Positions 9,987 through 19,034 of a stretch of DNA of 52,195 nt are shown in pieces. This DNA comes from an uncultured Succinivibrionaceae bacterium. GTDB lineage: Bacteria; Pseudomonadota; Gammaproteobacteria; Enterobacterales; Succinivibrionaceae. Below the pieces are notes generated by a model. That model worked only from the letters and a program-made list of their open reading frames with translations. It ran no database searches and was not told where the DNA came from. The stretch lies in NCBI GenBank assembly GCA_949286015.1, contig CASEBB010000022.1, forward strand, positions 1 through 52,195, written 5' to 3'. Position 1 is the stretch's first letter, and each line of letters starts with the position of its first letter. The position numbers and the translations under genes are program-made.

Positions 9987-10943
9987 TTAGATGTAGAACT
10001 TGAAGCGAGAGCCAGGGCTGCGCATTACCTTAATCGGCTTGTTAAGGATTGCAGCAGGGTTGCGGCAGTAGCGTGCCTTGGTGATCACCAGTCGTAACGA
10101 CCCTGCTCTATCGTAGCCGACTTGACTCTGATCTTGGTACAGCATGAACACATTGTCAGCTGCATTAGTGGCATAAGGACTTGCAGCGATGTCACTGAGC
10201 GTTGGCATTTGCTCCTCTTGGTTACCCCAAGCGTCAGGACTCTCAAGCTGCGCCAGAAGCAAGATCGCACAATTGAGAGCGGGAGCCTCACTCTTTAAGG
10301 CCGTGACGCTGAACTTGAGCTGCTCGCTCCAAGATGCTTCTTTGTTGGTGTGGTCGTGTTCGATAATATGAAGATTATCGACCACGAACAGATCTACAGG
10401 CTCCGTGCAGCTCTCCACCACCATGATGTTGATGATCTCCGACAAGGCATGAGTTTTCTCACAGCCGTAGATGCGCAGGTCTTCTACCGTCCTCGGTGGA
10501 GTTTTATCACCACCCACCCTGCGAAAATGACGCTGACAAAACTCGGAGAACTTAGCCTCCAGCGCTGGTAACTCACCTCTTTTGCGGTAAGAGCAGAGGT
10601 CATGCACGCCCACCGGTACGTCATTGACGAGGCCGAACATGCGCAGACCTAGCTCGCTGGCAGTCATCTCATTTGAGATGTAGATCGCTCGGCCGTGATA
10701 ACCCTCTAACAGGTTGAAGACCGCGTCCAAGCCCAACCACGTTTTGCCTAAACCGCTGGTGCTTGCCACGATGGTGACACCACCACGGACGTAACCACCG
10801 GTTACCTCATCGAGGAAGTCGTAACCTGTTGGTAACAGAAGATTGTCCGCATCTGGGCGTGGTACGATGCGACTTGAGTTGCTGCTAAAACCTGCAGCAA
10901 CGTTGTTGCTAATGCCGTTACCGGAATCGTAAAAGTCAGGCAT
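9987..10943 (-). CDS. Orphan DnaB/RecA-fold ATPase (replicative-helicase-like)
   Basis: I choose the ATG at 10943 (MPDFYDSGNG) because AAAGGAG lies 9 bases before it; this gives 318 residues. The frame is open further upstream to 11093, but without a binding site. It holds a RecA-fold motor like the C-terminal half of DnaB: Walker A STSGLGKTW, the DnaB-like H1a strand IYISNEM, Walker B LFVVDNLHII, and the H3-like ILLLAQLES. The C-terminus KVMRSPGSRFKFYI closely resembles the end of the ATPase at 17351-18667 (YVERSTGSRFNFYL), so the two are paralogues. The DnaB N-terminal domain is absent. It lies alone between two direct copies of repeat R2. It could be a phage- or plasmid-derived helicase or a RadA-like ATPase; helicase activity is unproven. 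Confidence 0.8.
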   Translation of the reverse strand: MPDFYDSGNGISNNVAAGFSSNSSRIVPRPDADNLLLPTGYDFLDEVTGGYVRGGVTIVASTSGLGKTWLGLDAVFNLLEGYHGRAIYISNEMTASELGLRMFGLVNDVPVGVHDLCSYRKRGELPALEAKFSEFCQRHFRRVGGDKTPPRTVEDLRIYGCEKTHALSEIINIMVVESCTEPVDLFVVDNLHIIEHDHTNKEASWSEQLKFSVTALKSEAPALNCAILLLAQLESPDAWGNQEEQMPTLSDIAASPYATNAADNVFMLYQDQSQVGYDRAGSLRLVITKARYCRNPAAILNKPIKVMRSPGSRFKFYI

Positions 10944-11304
10944 ACTGCTTAACTCCTTTCTCACAGAGCAGAGCTCTGCATAAGGTTGTGGATTAAAGCG
11001 CTGCGCCCAAGACTCCAAACACTGCTTACACAACCGCAACAACAGCGTGCAAGCAAAGGAGGAGGGGGCTACGTGCGCCGTCATTTCCACCATAACCCCG
11101 CCCCCTTGGCTAAACCCCCCGCAAAAGTGACGTGACTGTACACACCTCTCTTCCGTCCCATAAATATGCGGCTCAGCTACAGTTACAAAAAAAGACGCAA
11201 GACACGCAAGACACGGCTACTTTGTTATATTTGCTCAGCCATGCATTTAAGAAAACAGCAACTCCCTCGCAACAACACCTCAGAAATGGCTTAAATAAGG
11301 GAAA

Positions 11305-11455
11305 ATGTGTGCAACAGCAAGGCGTAAAGGTAAAGATAGATAAGAAGGCACTGGCAAGGAAGCTGCTGGAGGCGGGAGCGAAACTAAGTGAGCGCCAAAA
11401 AGGGATCTTTAGAGCGATGGCCTCAGATGTGGACTGTAGGCAGCACGTGTCTTAG
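11305..11455 (+). CDS. Possible small basic protein, unknown function
   Basis: A frame is open from a GTG at 11132, but only the last 50 or so residues look protein-like: VKIDKKALARKLLEAG, then KLSERQKGIFRAM, a helical and charged segment. A GTG at 11305, preceded by a weak AAGGGAA, would give about 49 residues. It is divergent from the orphan ATPase. I do not recognise a family, and the frame may be spurious. Confidence 0.3.
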
Positions 11456-11601
11456 GGGTGATGAGCTTGCACGCTGGCAAGCAATGAGGAAGGAAAGCAG
11501 AAAGTAGGACGGCAGACAGGCAGCTGGAAGGCAAGAGGGTAATACTGTCTGTGGCAGGAACAACCGTCCCCAGAGGTGACAGGTACACTGACGTCTAGAG
11601 T

Positions 11602-11735
11602 TCTAAGATACGGCCTTTACCTCAGAGTGGATCTACTTACGACTAACACTCAAGAGCAAGGCGATAGCCTTAAAGCGGAGCGTGCCCCCATCTCAAGCTT
11701 CAGAGTGGTGGCTATCGTTTAGCAGCGTAAGGCGG
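11602..11735 (+). repeat. Repeat family R2, copy 2 (shortened right end)
   Basis: It matches copy 1 from CTAAGATACGGC through GGTGGCTATCGTT with few differences, but the distal TTATCAGGAAAAATAAA end is missing or diverged. It lies in the same orientation as copy 1, so the orphan ATPase gene is bracketed by direct repeats about 2 kb apart. Confidence 0.75.
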
Positions 11736-12377
11736 TAGCTGGTCGTGCATCTTAATGCGTGGCAGGGAGTTCAGTGCGAGGCCAGTGCTGTGAGGACAGA
11801 GCGTGGTGCGGTACAGCAGAGCACTGCGGGCATGATCACCTGCTGCTAGCTGCAAAGCTGCCGTTACCCTTGGGGTAAGGCTGTACTGTGATGGCAGCAC
11901 CAAACGCTGTGGACGGCAGCAAACGGGGCTCCGCCTGCGGGCAGCACTAAAACCACGGGTGCGCACTAAGCGTGAGGGGAGCAGGGATAGCGGAGCGTGA
12001 CAGCGCAGCCATACACAGTGCTGAGCACGGGGCGGGGGAATCACCTTCATTGTGGTAGGCGGTAGCCTCAAGAAGAAGAAAAAGAAAAAAAGAAAGAGCC
12101 AAAAAGCGGCAGGGCTGCGTAGCAGCACTGACGCGTAACAAGGCGGGGCGCTGGCGCCACGCCGTAAACACCGCGAGGTGGGAGCCTCGCATGAAGGAGG
12201 CCGCAGGGCGGCCAACCACCTAAAGCCCGTGGCGGGAGGACACGGGCGGGCACTTTTGTTTGTGTTTGTGTTTGTATTCTTTCTTTTGTTTTTCTTCTTT
12301 ATATTATTAAGGGCGGGGTAAAAGCTGATATATAAGCGGCCCACATGGGTGTAATCGGGCCATGACTGGGCCATGGG
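11736..12377. other. Non-coding origin-like zone: GC-rich block followed by AT-rich tract
   Basis: No convincing gene; the longest minus-strand frame here encodes an unnatural Pro/Arg/Phe mixture. A purine tract (12070-12100) and a GC-rich block are followed at 12253-12310 by an AT-rich, T-run-dominated tract, directly before the tandem array starting at 12378. AT-rich tract plus tandem sites is the usual layout of an iteron-type origin; this role is inference. Confidence 0.45.
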
Positions 12378-12624
12378 TACACCATGAATACACCATGGAT
12401 TACACCATGGATTACACCATGACTACACCATGGGTTACACCATGACTACACCATGACTACACCATGACTACACCATGACTACACCATGACTACACCATGA
12501 CTACACCATGGGTTACACCATGACTACACCATGAATACACCATGGGTTACACCATGACTACACCATGACTACACCATGGGTTACACCATGACTACACCAT
12601 GGATTACACCATGGGTACACCATG
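12378..12624. repeat. Tandem array of 22 x 11-12 bp (core ACACCATG), iteron-like
   Basis: I count 22 copies of the invariant core ACACCATG joined by 3- or 4-base spacers (ACT, AAT, GATT, GGTT, GGT), giving a mean period of 11.2 bp, close to one DNA helical turn. All sites therefore face roughly the same side of the helix. The core does not vary while the spacer does, which suggests selection on a protein-binding site more than simple slippage. The array has no open plus-strand reading frame. It is 630 bases upstream of the HTH protein gene and next to an AT-rich tract. Confidence 0.9.
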
Positions 12625-13143
12625 GCTGCTACCAAAGGCCAAACAGAACAGGGCCTTAAGGCGGTTAGCAGGGGCTGGGCGTTAACGCACGCTCGGTGCG
12701 CGGTGCGTGTCACTGGTCTTAACTGCAAGCTAAAGCCTGCTTTTAAGCCAATCAGGGCTTAACAGGTTAAGGATGGCTCCTTTGGGGTAAGTAGTCTCTT
12801 AAAGGTAGAGACATAAGCGCTTGTGCTCGGTGCTACGGCGATGGCAAGGCAAGAGTGAATATAGAGGAAGGGATGAGGTGCAGGTGGCTGGCGTGGGAAA
12901 AGGAGTATAGGGGGCGCGTGTGGTGGGCTCAGGTGGGGCGTACAGGTTGCGTACTTTACGCTATAGAGGTGACGAGATAAGTGCCGGTGGGGTGGGGGCT
13001 GCTCAGGACAAAACCTGATAAAACAAGGCTTTATGTGGCTTTTCCAGATGCTGAGCAAAAAAGTTGTGCACAGCGTTACTTTTTGCGGTAAGCTATAGAC
13101 ACTGGCGGTGGAGCAACTTTAATGTGTGGCTGCCGCGAGTAAA
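12625..13143. other. Upstream region of the HTH protein gene
   Basis: No supported gene. It contains a TTGTGCACA at 13064-13072, one mismatch from the DnaA box consensus, and a TATAGA near 13095 that could be a -10 element. Both are weak single matches. Confidence 0.3.
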
Positions 13144-13234
13144 AGAAAAGGACGCAATGACTTAGAAGACGTCCTTTTCTACAATTCCACCTTTACAGGT
13201 GGTTCCATAAAACACGACATCGAAAGATGTCGAC
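13144..13234 (+). promoter_or_regulatory. Structured leader: three consecutive stem-loops before the HTH gene
   Basis: Hairpin 1: AGAAAAGGACG / CGTCCTTTTCT (13144-13180, 11-bp stem, 15-base loop). Hairpin 2: CCACCT / AGGTGG with loop TTAC (13187-13202). Hairpin 3: CGACATC / GATGTCG closed by a GAAA (GNRA) tetraloop (13215-13232). The start codon follows at 13255 with no clear Shine-Dalgarno sequence. The three perfect stems in 90 bases suggest a regulatory RNA leader or origin-associated hairpins. I do not recognise a known riboswitch. Confidence 0.6.
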
Positions 13235-13254
13235 GGCAATGGTAGCAAATTACT

Positions 13255-16008
13255 ATGGAAGCCGCAATCTCATCCCTTTCCTACGCCCCAGATGCGCTCA
13301 GTGTGAGCGACTCTGCCTCCTCTGATGACTTAGCCCCTCTCGACGATACACAACTGCGCTTGGTGTGCTTTTTTAACCTATCTGGCACCGCTCTCGATGT
13401 CCTGCGTTGCATCAAGGGGCTTACCCGTGCTGGCCAGCAGCTGTGCTATATCACTAACAAAACAATCTGCGACCTCTTTGATGTCTGCCGCAGCACCGCC
13501 CAACATGCCATTAGGGAACTTGAGTACTGGGGGCTGATTACCGTCCGGATTAAGCACACTAAGGTCGGCCCTAACACCCGTATTGTGCGTTTTAACACTG
13601 AGCAAGTAGTGGAGTTTGGCAATAACACCGACTTCATGGACATCGATTACGAGCCAATTAACTTTAAGGCTAAGAAGCCTAAGGCCAAGGCTAAGGCTGC
13701 GAAGTCCAGCAAAGTGGTGGCGCCAGATGTAGGCTCGTGTTCTGAGGTGGCAGAAACAGATACAGTGGCCACTACGCCTGTGCCTGTTGCGGCTGAAGCA
13801 GAGTCCGTAGCTGAGTATGTCACTACTCCAAGCGCTGCGGCTGTTACTGCCCCAGTCACTCCAGATCATGTCCCTGTTCCATCAAGCGACGCCGCTGCCT
13901 CTATTGAGACGGAGTGCGCAGCATTCACTCCTACCAATGACGCTACGTCTGTCCCTGTTGCGGCTGAAGCAGAGTCCGTAGCTGAGCCTATCACTACTCC
14001 AAGCACGGTAACTGTACCTGCCTCTGTGCCTGTAAGCACTCCGGTACAGCCAATCGCTGCGGTTGTTGCTGCCCCATTCACTCCTGATCCTGCCCTTGCT
14101 CCATCAATCGACGCTGATGACTGTCTTGAGACGGCACCTGTTTCTACTCAAGAAGTAGTGGTAGCTGCGCCAATCCCTGCTGTTGAAAGCATCCCAGTAC
14201 AGCCAAGCGCTACTGTTGCTGCCCCAGTCACTCCTGATCCTGCCCCTGTTCCAGCAAGCGCCGTCGCTATTTCTCCTGAGTCGGCAAGCACCGCCTCGCA
14301 GGAAGTGCTCCCAAGCGAGACGATGTCTCCCTTCGCTCGGGCTTGCCTTGCTCGCATGAGAAAAGAAAAGGACTTCAGCCCTGCTGGTTTTGTGCAACAT
14401 CGCATCTTCCTCAAGCAGTTCTCCGAGGGGGTATCTGATGAGGAGCTAGCCGAGTATGACTTAAAGCGCAGTGACTGTGTGAACCTCGAGGCGACTTTGG
14501 GCGACGTTCCTAATGGGGTAGGCTTACCTGCCCCAGCGCCAGTTGCTGCGCTTGCAGCAGAGACAACTTCACCTGCTGCTGACGCTGCGAATGTAGGTGA
14601 TGCAGATGAGCGGCCTCTTCCTAAAGACGCGCTGATGCGTGCTGGCAACTTGCCACAGGCGTCTGAGGAGCTGTCTTTGAATGAGTCTGAAGACGACCAG
14701 CCAGAGTCCAGCCATGGCACCTTAGTGGTCAACGCCGACGTGCCTTACATCGAGGCGCCAATGGACGAGATACTGGCGGCGGCAAACGCTACCACTAACG
14801 CTAGTGGTAACGACTCCACAGCAGCCTCTGATCCTACTGCCAGACGTGACAGTGACTGTGCCAGTGACGCTGACCTCATGGCGCAAATGCTGGAAGAAAA
14901 CACAGAGCTCAGCCTTACTGAGGTCTTGTTACGCCTCGCCGCTAACCAGCATGAGCCAAGCAGTGCTGCGCAACAGCCGTTAAGTGCCTTAGAGTTAGCT
15001 CAGCTGCCTGCTACTGACCCGCGTATGGTGCAGCACAATCAATGGCCACTTCGGGTGTTTACAGCGCCTAACGCCGCTAAGTTGCCTATTCACTGCGACC
15101 TCTACCGTTTTGACTTTACTGAGCGGGTCAATCAGCTGCGTTTAGGGCCGGTCGTGTTTTGGGATGAGAGCGAGCCACATCTGTGCTTTGACTTTGCTCC
15201 TATGGCCGAGTTCTTAAGTGCAGACCACGCCTCTGCTGAGCTCAATCACTACAGCTGGGCCCACCTCCATAAGGGCTTTGAGCAGTTCTTCCGCTTCTCG
15301 CTGTTAAGTGAGCTGTGCTACTACAGTGAGGACATGTTTGCCTGCCCTGAAGAGGCCCCTTGCTGCAATGTGGCTGAGCTCAAAAAGTTCTTTGCTATGC
15401 ATCAGCGGGGCATGCTGCTGCAAATGCTTGCGGTGTCTAGCGGTGTCACTTACGGCCCTTATCACGATGCCGACAATGAGCTGCTGCCATGGTGCTCGGA
15501 TAGCCTCTGGCGTTCTATTAGCCGCAACATGCATCTGTTCCCAAATAAGTCACCGCTGCCCTTTCTGACTGCCTGTGTGAGACGCCAGCTGGTAAAAAGC
15601 TTTGCTGACCAGTCTGCATACCAAAGCATGCTGCAGATCTTCACGCAAGAGTTCCTTGATTATGCGCAGAAGCAGCAGTGGGTGTCGTACTTCAACTATT
15701 ACGGCTTTGGCCCTGAGTTTATGCGCTTTGTCTACCCTGCTGATTTCATGCGGCTGATGCATGTGGACTATCAGCGCTGTGTGTTTCGTCTGACCTACCC
15801 TATGTTGTTGTGGCGCAAGATTGCGTGCGTGCGTGCCGCTTCCGGTCTGGAGCAGTGCAATGACGAGGAAAACAGCAACGTTGCTGCGTCTTTGCTGGTA
15901 GCTCTGGCCTATGACAAGCAAATGCAAGAGCATTGGGGCCAATTTGTGTCAGCCTTTGGCTCGCACTACCCATTCTTAACCAAATTAGGAGGCTGCGCTC
16001 ATGTCTAA
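13255..16008 (+). CDS. Large HTH protein of replication-like island (initiator candidate)
   Basis: 917 residues. Residues about 25-130 form a helix-turn-helix/winged-helix region of the kind found in plasmid and phage replication proteins: LSGTALDVLRCIKGL, then ITNKTICDLFDVCRSTAQHAIRELEYWGLI, with the recognition helix around RSTAQHAIREL. Next come a Lys/Ala stretch and a long Pro/Ala/Val/Thr-rich linker (about 165-365) with repeated VPVAAEAESVAE. An acidic low-complexity part and a folded C-terminal domain (about 600-917) rich in Trp, Tyr and Phe follow; I cannot assign the latter. The stop codon overlaps the next gene start (ATGTCTAA), implying translational coupling. Context with helicase and primase genes and an iteron-like array makes a DNA-binding initiator the first guess; a regulator is the alternative. 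Confidence 0.75.
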   Translation: MEAAISSLSYAPDALSVSDSASSDDLAPLDDTQLRLVCFFNLSGTALDVLRCIKGLTRAGQQLCYITNKTICDLFDVCRSTAQHAIRELEYWGLITVRIKHTKVGPNTRIVRFNTEQVVEFGNNTDFMDIDYEPINFKAKKPKAKAKAAKSSKVVAPDVGSCSEVAETDTVATTPVPVAAEAESVAEYVTTPSAAAVTAPVTPDHVPVPSSDAAASIETECAAFTPTNDATSVPVAAEAESVAEPITTPSTVTVPASVPVSTPVQPIAAVVAAPFTPDPALAPSIDADDCLETAPVSTQEVVVAAPIPAVESIPVQPSATVAAPVTPDPAPVPASAVAISPESASTASQEVLPSETMSPFARACLARMRKEKDFSPAGFVQHRIFLKQFSEGVSDEELAEYDLKRSDCVNLEATLGDVPNGVGLPAPAPVAALAAETTSPAADAANVGDADERPLPKDALMRAGNLPQASEELSLNESEDDQPESSHGTLVVNADVPYIEAPMDEILAAANATTNASGNDSTAASDPTARRDSDCASDADLMAQMLEENTELSLTEVLLRLAANQHEPSSAAQQPLSALELAQLPATDPRMVQHNQWPLRVFTAPNAAKLPIHCDLYRFDFTERVNQLRLGPVVFWDESEPHLCFDFAPMAEFLSADHASAELNHYSWAHLHKGFEQFFRFSLLSELCYYSEDMFACPEEAPCCNVAELKKFFAMHQRGMLLQMLAVSSGVTYGPYHDADNELLPWCSDSLWRSISRNMHLFPNKSPLPFLTACVRRQLVKSFADQSAYQSMLQIFTQEFLDYAQKQQWVSYFNYYGFGPEFMRFVYPADFMRLMHVDYQRCVFRLTYPMLLWRKIACVRAASGLEQCNDEENSNVAASLLVALAYDKQMQEHWGQFVSAFGSHYPFLTKLGGCAHV

Positions 16009-17299
16009 CCTGAATCACGGTAACGGCGGCGTTACCAACAATAGTGCTGCCTCTGGCCCTAACCATGGCGCTATGGGCGGCAATGTAGGCAATCAAGCTG
16101 TGCCTCGCGCTCCAGCTGGCTACACTGGCTTTGCTGCCCCAGACGGCGTGTCTGCCCACAATGCGGGTAATCAAGCTGTGCCTCGCGCTCCAGCTGGCTA
16201 CACTGGCTTTGCTGCCCCAGACGGCGTGTCTGCCCACAATGCGGGTAATCAAGCAGCGCCACGCGCTCCAGCAGGCTACACTGGCTTTGCAGCCCCAAAC
16301 GGCGTGTCTGCCCACAATGTGGGTAATCAAGCTGTGCCTCGCGCTCCAGCTGGCTACACTGGCTTTGCTGCCCCAAACGGCGTGTCTGCCCACAATGCGG
16401 GTAATCAAGCAGCGCCACGCGCTCCAGCTGGCTACACTGGCTTTGCTGTGCCAAACGGCGTGTCTGCTCACAATGCAGGCAATCCAGCTGTGCCAGACGC
16501 TCCTAATGGTGCTGCCAATGGCGTCACTTACTTCAACAACCAAAATGGGGGGGCAGCGTCACAGCCAAACACCGGCTTTGCTGCGCCAAACGGTGTGGGG
16601 ACAGCCCCGCAAAGCACCACCACCACCAACCCTCAAGGTAAGGTGATCCTTAAGCCTTTCACCTACAATGGTGATGGCGGTGATGATATCGTTTACAACG
16701 ACCTCTACTTTGGCCCGCCAGCCTCTACCGAGGTGACCGACACCAACTCCACTCGACCTGATTTAAGCAAGCCGTCGCTGCAGGAGTTAGGTGAAATCCT
16801 GCAGTACATCCCTACCGCTGATAAAGAGAATCGCGCTAAGGTTTGCCTGTGCCTCGGCACAGCCTACGACCAAGATCCTGCGGTTCACGATCTGCTCAGA
16901 AACTGGCTTAACAATCAGTTTGTTGCTGAGCTGCTCTTTTTCCACAGAAAAAATCCTTCGTCCTATCAGCTCGACGAAGTGCTGCTTCTGGCGCAAAGGG
17001 GAGGCTACCAGATTCCTGATAAGTTTCTGCCTTGGCTGCAAGTGGCATCAGCAGACAATGTTAAGCAGGAAGTGCTGACACGACTTACCTCGGAGCTCAA
17101 TCTCACGAGCTTCGAGCGCCAAACGCAAGCGGAGATTTTAAGTTTAGGTGAGGAAGTGCTGTCTTACTGGCTTTGCGCCAGCGAGGATGACAGGGCCCGC
17201 CTCAGCTTCCTTACTGCTAACAGTAACCGCTTTAGCTTCTTACACCCTGATCACCAGCCTATCATCGAGGCCCTCTTAACTTACTGCCAAGCGCGCTAA
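16001..17299 (+). CDS. Protein with five 26-residue tandem repeats and C-terminal helical domain
   Basis: 432 residues. AGGAGG lies 9 bases before the ATG, which overlaps the preceding stop by 8 bases. After a Asn/Gly-rich start, residues 30-159 are five near-perfect 26-residue repeats beginning GN(Q)A(V/A)PRAPAGYTGF and ending GVSAHN, then a decayed sixth copy. The C-terminal half (about 245-432) is a folded helical region. Its segment PSLQELGEILQYIPTADKEN, then LGTAYDQD and LLRNWLNNQ, resembles the PriCT-type domains that link primase and helicase in phage/plasmid proteins; this is a weak motif-level inference. The same frame continues past the stop codon into the next gene (see findings). 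Likely a partner of the helicase. Confidence 0.7.
   Translation: MSNLNHGNGGVTNNSAASGPNHGAMGGNVGNQAVPRAPAGYTGFAAPDGVSAHNAGNQAVPRAPAGYTGFAAPDGVSAHNAGNQAAPRAPAGYTGFAAPNGVSAHNVGNQAVPRAPAGYTGFAAPNGVSAHNAGNQAAPRAPAGYTGFAVPNGVSAHNAGNPAVPDAPNGAANGVTYFNNQNGGAASQPNTGFAAPNGVGTAPQSTTTTNPQGKVILKPFTYNGDGGDDIVYNDLYFGPPASTEVTDTNSTRPDLSKPSLQELGEILQYIPTADKENRAKVCLCLGTAYDQDPAVHDLLRNWLNNQFVAELLFFHRKNPSSYQLDEVLLLAQRGGYQIPDKFLPWLQVASADNVKQEVLTRLTSELNLTSFERQTQAEILSLGEEVLSYWLCASEDDRARLSFLTANSNRFSFLHPDHQPIIEALLTYCQAR
16088..16477 (+). repeat. Coding tandem repeat, 5 x 78 bp
   Basis: Five in-frame units of 78 bp encode the 26-residue repeats of the preceding entry. Units 1 and 2, and units 3 and 5, are the most alike at DNA level, consistent with recent duplication or gene conversion. 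Confidence 0.85.
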
Positions 17300-17350
17300 G
17301 AAAGCGAGAGTCCGTACAGACCATTTAACTACTCGGACTTCGTTAGCTGG

Positions 17351-18667
17351 GTGCAGATGACCCAGCCTGATAAGGTCTCGGTCACGGCCATCGAGCAGAT
17401 TTGCCAGTGCAATCACAGCACCTTTAGCCGCGTAAACGTCAATGTGTGCATGGATCAGCTCTACTCTAAGAGCTGGCGTCTGCAAAGCATCATTGCCGCC
17501 AAGGAGTTAATCTCCAAGCTGCAAACTACCAGCGACTACGATCTTTGCCGTAAAGCTCGTAATGACTTCATTCTCGCCTCCCAAGCTGCTGAGAAGGAGA
17601 CGTCTCTGAGTGCAGAGCAACTGGCGGATGAATCTCACGAGACCACTGACACAATCACTGACGAAGAGAAGCGTAAGAAGCTTTGGGTTCCTAGCGGCCA
17701 CAAGCTCATCGATGAATCCATCTTTGGTTACCACCGTGGCGGCATAACCATCTTTGCGGGCAGCTCTGGCACGGGTAAGACGTGGTTTGGTATCGACGCC
17801 ACCTTTAAGCTCATCGAGAAGTCCAAACTCCGCGCGCTCTTCTTCTCTACGGAGATGGACGTCAGCAGCATCGCTTTGCGCTACTTCGGTATTGCTACCA
17901 ACAGCAAGATCGGAGTGAGCAATCTCTGCTATGCCAAAAAGCACGGTGAGCTGCCAAAGATGGAAGAGGCCTTCCGCAAATTTACCCAGCGGCATTTCTC
18001 CTATGAGGCTTCTTCTGACCCTGACCAGCCGCTTAACCTGCATGGCCAGAGCAACCTCAAGGAGGATCTGCGCATTTACGGCACCGAGGTTGGCTTAACT
18101 CTATCCAAGCTCGTCAACCTCATCACCGAGGAAAGCGCTAAGGAACCTATTGATCTGGTGGTAATCGACTATTTTCAGAATATCGAAAACGATATGGTTC
18201 CACCAGACACCCAGCACTACCGTAAACTCAAGCACTTGGTCGATACGCTCAAGAAAGTAGCGCAGGACTGCAATTGCGCCATCTTGCTCTTAGCCCAGCT
18301 GACCAACCCTGCAAGCTGGGGTAAAAGGGGAGGTAAGGATGTGCCCGCCGTCCCAACGACCAAAGACATCGCTGAGTGCTCGTATGCCGCTCATGTAGCT
18401 GCCGCCGTGCTCATGATGTACAAGGTCTCTGACGCTGGGACATACTCGTCCCCAAGTTTTCAGCAGAAGACACCTACCGGTACCTCCTCCACTCCTGCCA
18501 GCTACGATCTTAAGGATGAGGAGATCTTCGATGCGGTGGTGCACCAGCACAAGGTGCCACTGCGCCTCATCATCACCAAGGCCCGCTTCGGTACGTCGGA
18601 CTTGCAGCTGGACTCTCCAATTTATGTGGAGCGCTCCACCGGCTCGCGTTTCAACTTCTATCTCTAA
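17351..18667 (+). CDS. DnaB-type RecA-fold helicase-like ATPase
   Basis: 438 residues from a GTG; an ATG six bases later is an alternative. Neither has a good binding site, and coding-like sequence continues upstream to the previous stop codon. The N-terminal 90 residues are helical (SWRLQSIIAAKELISKL) and may replace the DnaB N-terminal domain. The motor domain has Walker A GSSGTGKTWFG, H1a ALFFSTEM, Walker B LVVIDYFQNI (compare DnaB IDYLQ), H3 ILLLAQLTNP, and the C-terminal arginine region KARFG. This fits hexameric 5'-3' replicative helicases, acting on DNA in the cytoplasm. It is clearly paralogous to the gene at 9987-10943. A Prim-Pol-like gene 367 bases downstream suggests a helicase-primase pair. 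Confidence 0.82.
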   Translation: MQMTQPDKVSVTAIEQICQCNHSTFSRVNVNVCMDQLYSKSWRLQSIIAAKELISKLQTTSDYDLCRKARNDFILASQAAEKETSLSAEQLADESHETTDTITDEEKRKKLWVPSGHKLIDESIFGYHRGGITIFAGSSGTGKTWFGIDATFKLIEKSKLRALFFSTEMDVSSIALRYFGIATNSKIGVSNLCYAKKHGELPKMEEAFRKFTQRHFSYEASSDPDQPLNLHGQSNLKEDLRIYGTEVGLTLSKLVNLITEESAKEPIDLVVIDYFQNIENDMVPPDTQHYRKLKHLVDTLKKVAQDCNCAILLLAQLTNPASWGKRGGKDVPAVPTTKDIAECSYAAHVAAAVLMMYKVSDAGTYSSPSFQQKTPTGTSSTPASYDLKDEEIFDAVVHQHKVPLRLIITKARFGTSDLQLDSPIYVERSTGSRFNFYL

Positions 18668-19034
18668 AGTTGCGCGCAGCCCGCTGCCATCACTCCCTCA
18701 ATTACAGCTTTAGCTGTAAGTACACGCAAAGGCGGGCTCTACTCTGAGTGATGTGGATAGAGCACCAACACTGCTCCAAGGTTGGTTACACCAAAGGTTG
18801 GTTACTCCAAGTGGTGGTCACGCCAAAAGCCACCACATTGGCCCCCATGCTTGATCGCAAGAGCGATGCTGCTTTTTGGTATCCACCAAACTCAGAAGAG
18901 ACTCCACAAGCGTCTGACGGCGCCATGATCTTGAAAGTAGCGTAAGGACACAACAGCAGCCACCTACTATCAGGTTACAGCGCGAGTCTCAGCGCCTTTG
19001 GCCAACACAATCCCCAACAGCAGAGGAGGTGGGA
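18668..19034 (+). other. Gap between helicase-like and primase-like genes
   Basis: No supported gene; a 65-codon frame at 18748 has no binding site. A small palindrome TTACAGCTTTAGCTGTAA lies at 18702-18719. The text around 18783 (GGTTACACCA, then GGTTGGTTACTCC) resembles the repeat core upstream but is not a clear copy. AGGAGG for the next gene is at its right end. Confidence 0.4.

Noticed and set aside
11712..12374. 220-codon open frame on the minus strand
   Set aside because: The composition (poly-Lys, poly-Asn/Thr, poly-Phe, Pro/Arg/Cys) comes from AT tracts and GC-rich sequence read out of frame; no binding site and no recognisable domain.
12378..12624. CRISPR array
   Set aside because: Units are 11-12 bp with 3-4 base spacers; no 20-40 bp unique spacers and no cas genes.
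18748..18945. 65-codon frame between helicase and primase genes
   Set aside because: No ribosome binding site and no recognisable content; the partial resemblance to 35290-35400 is too short to call a repeat.
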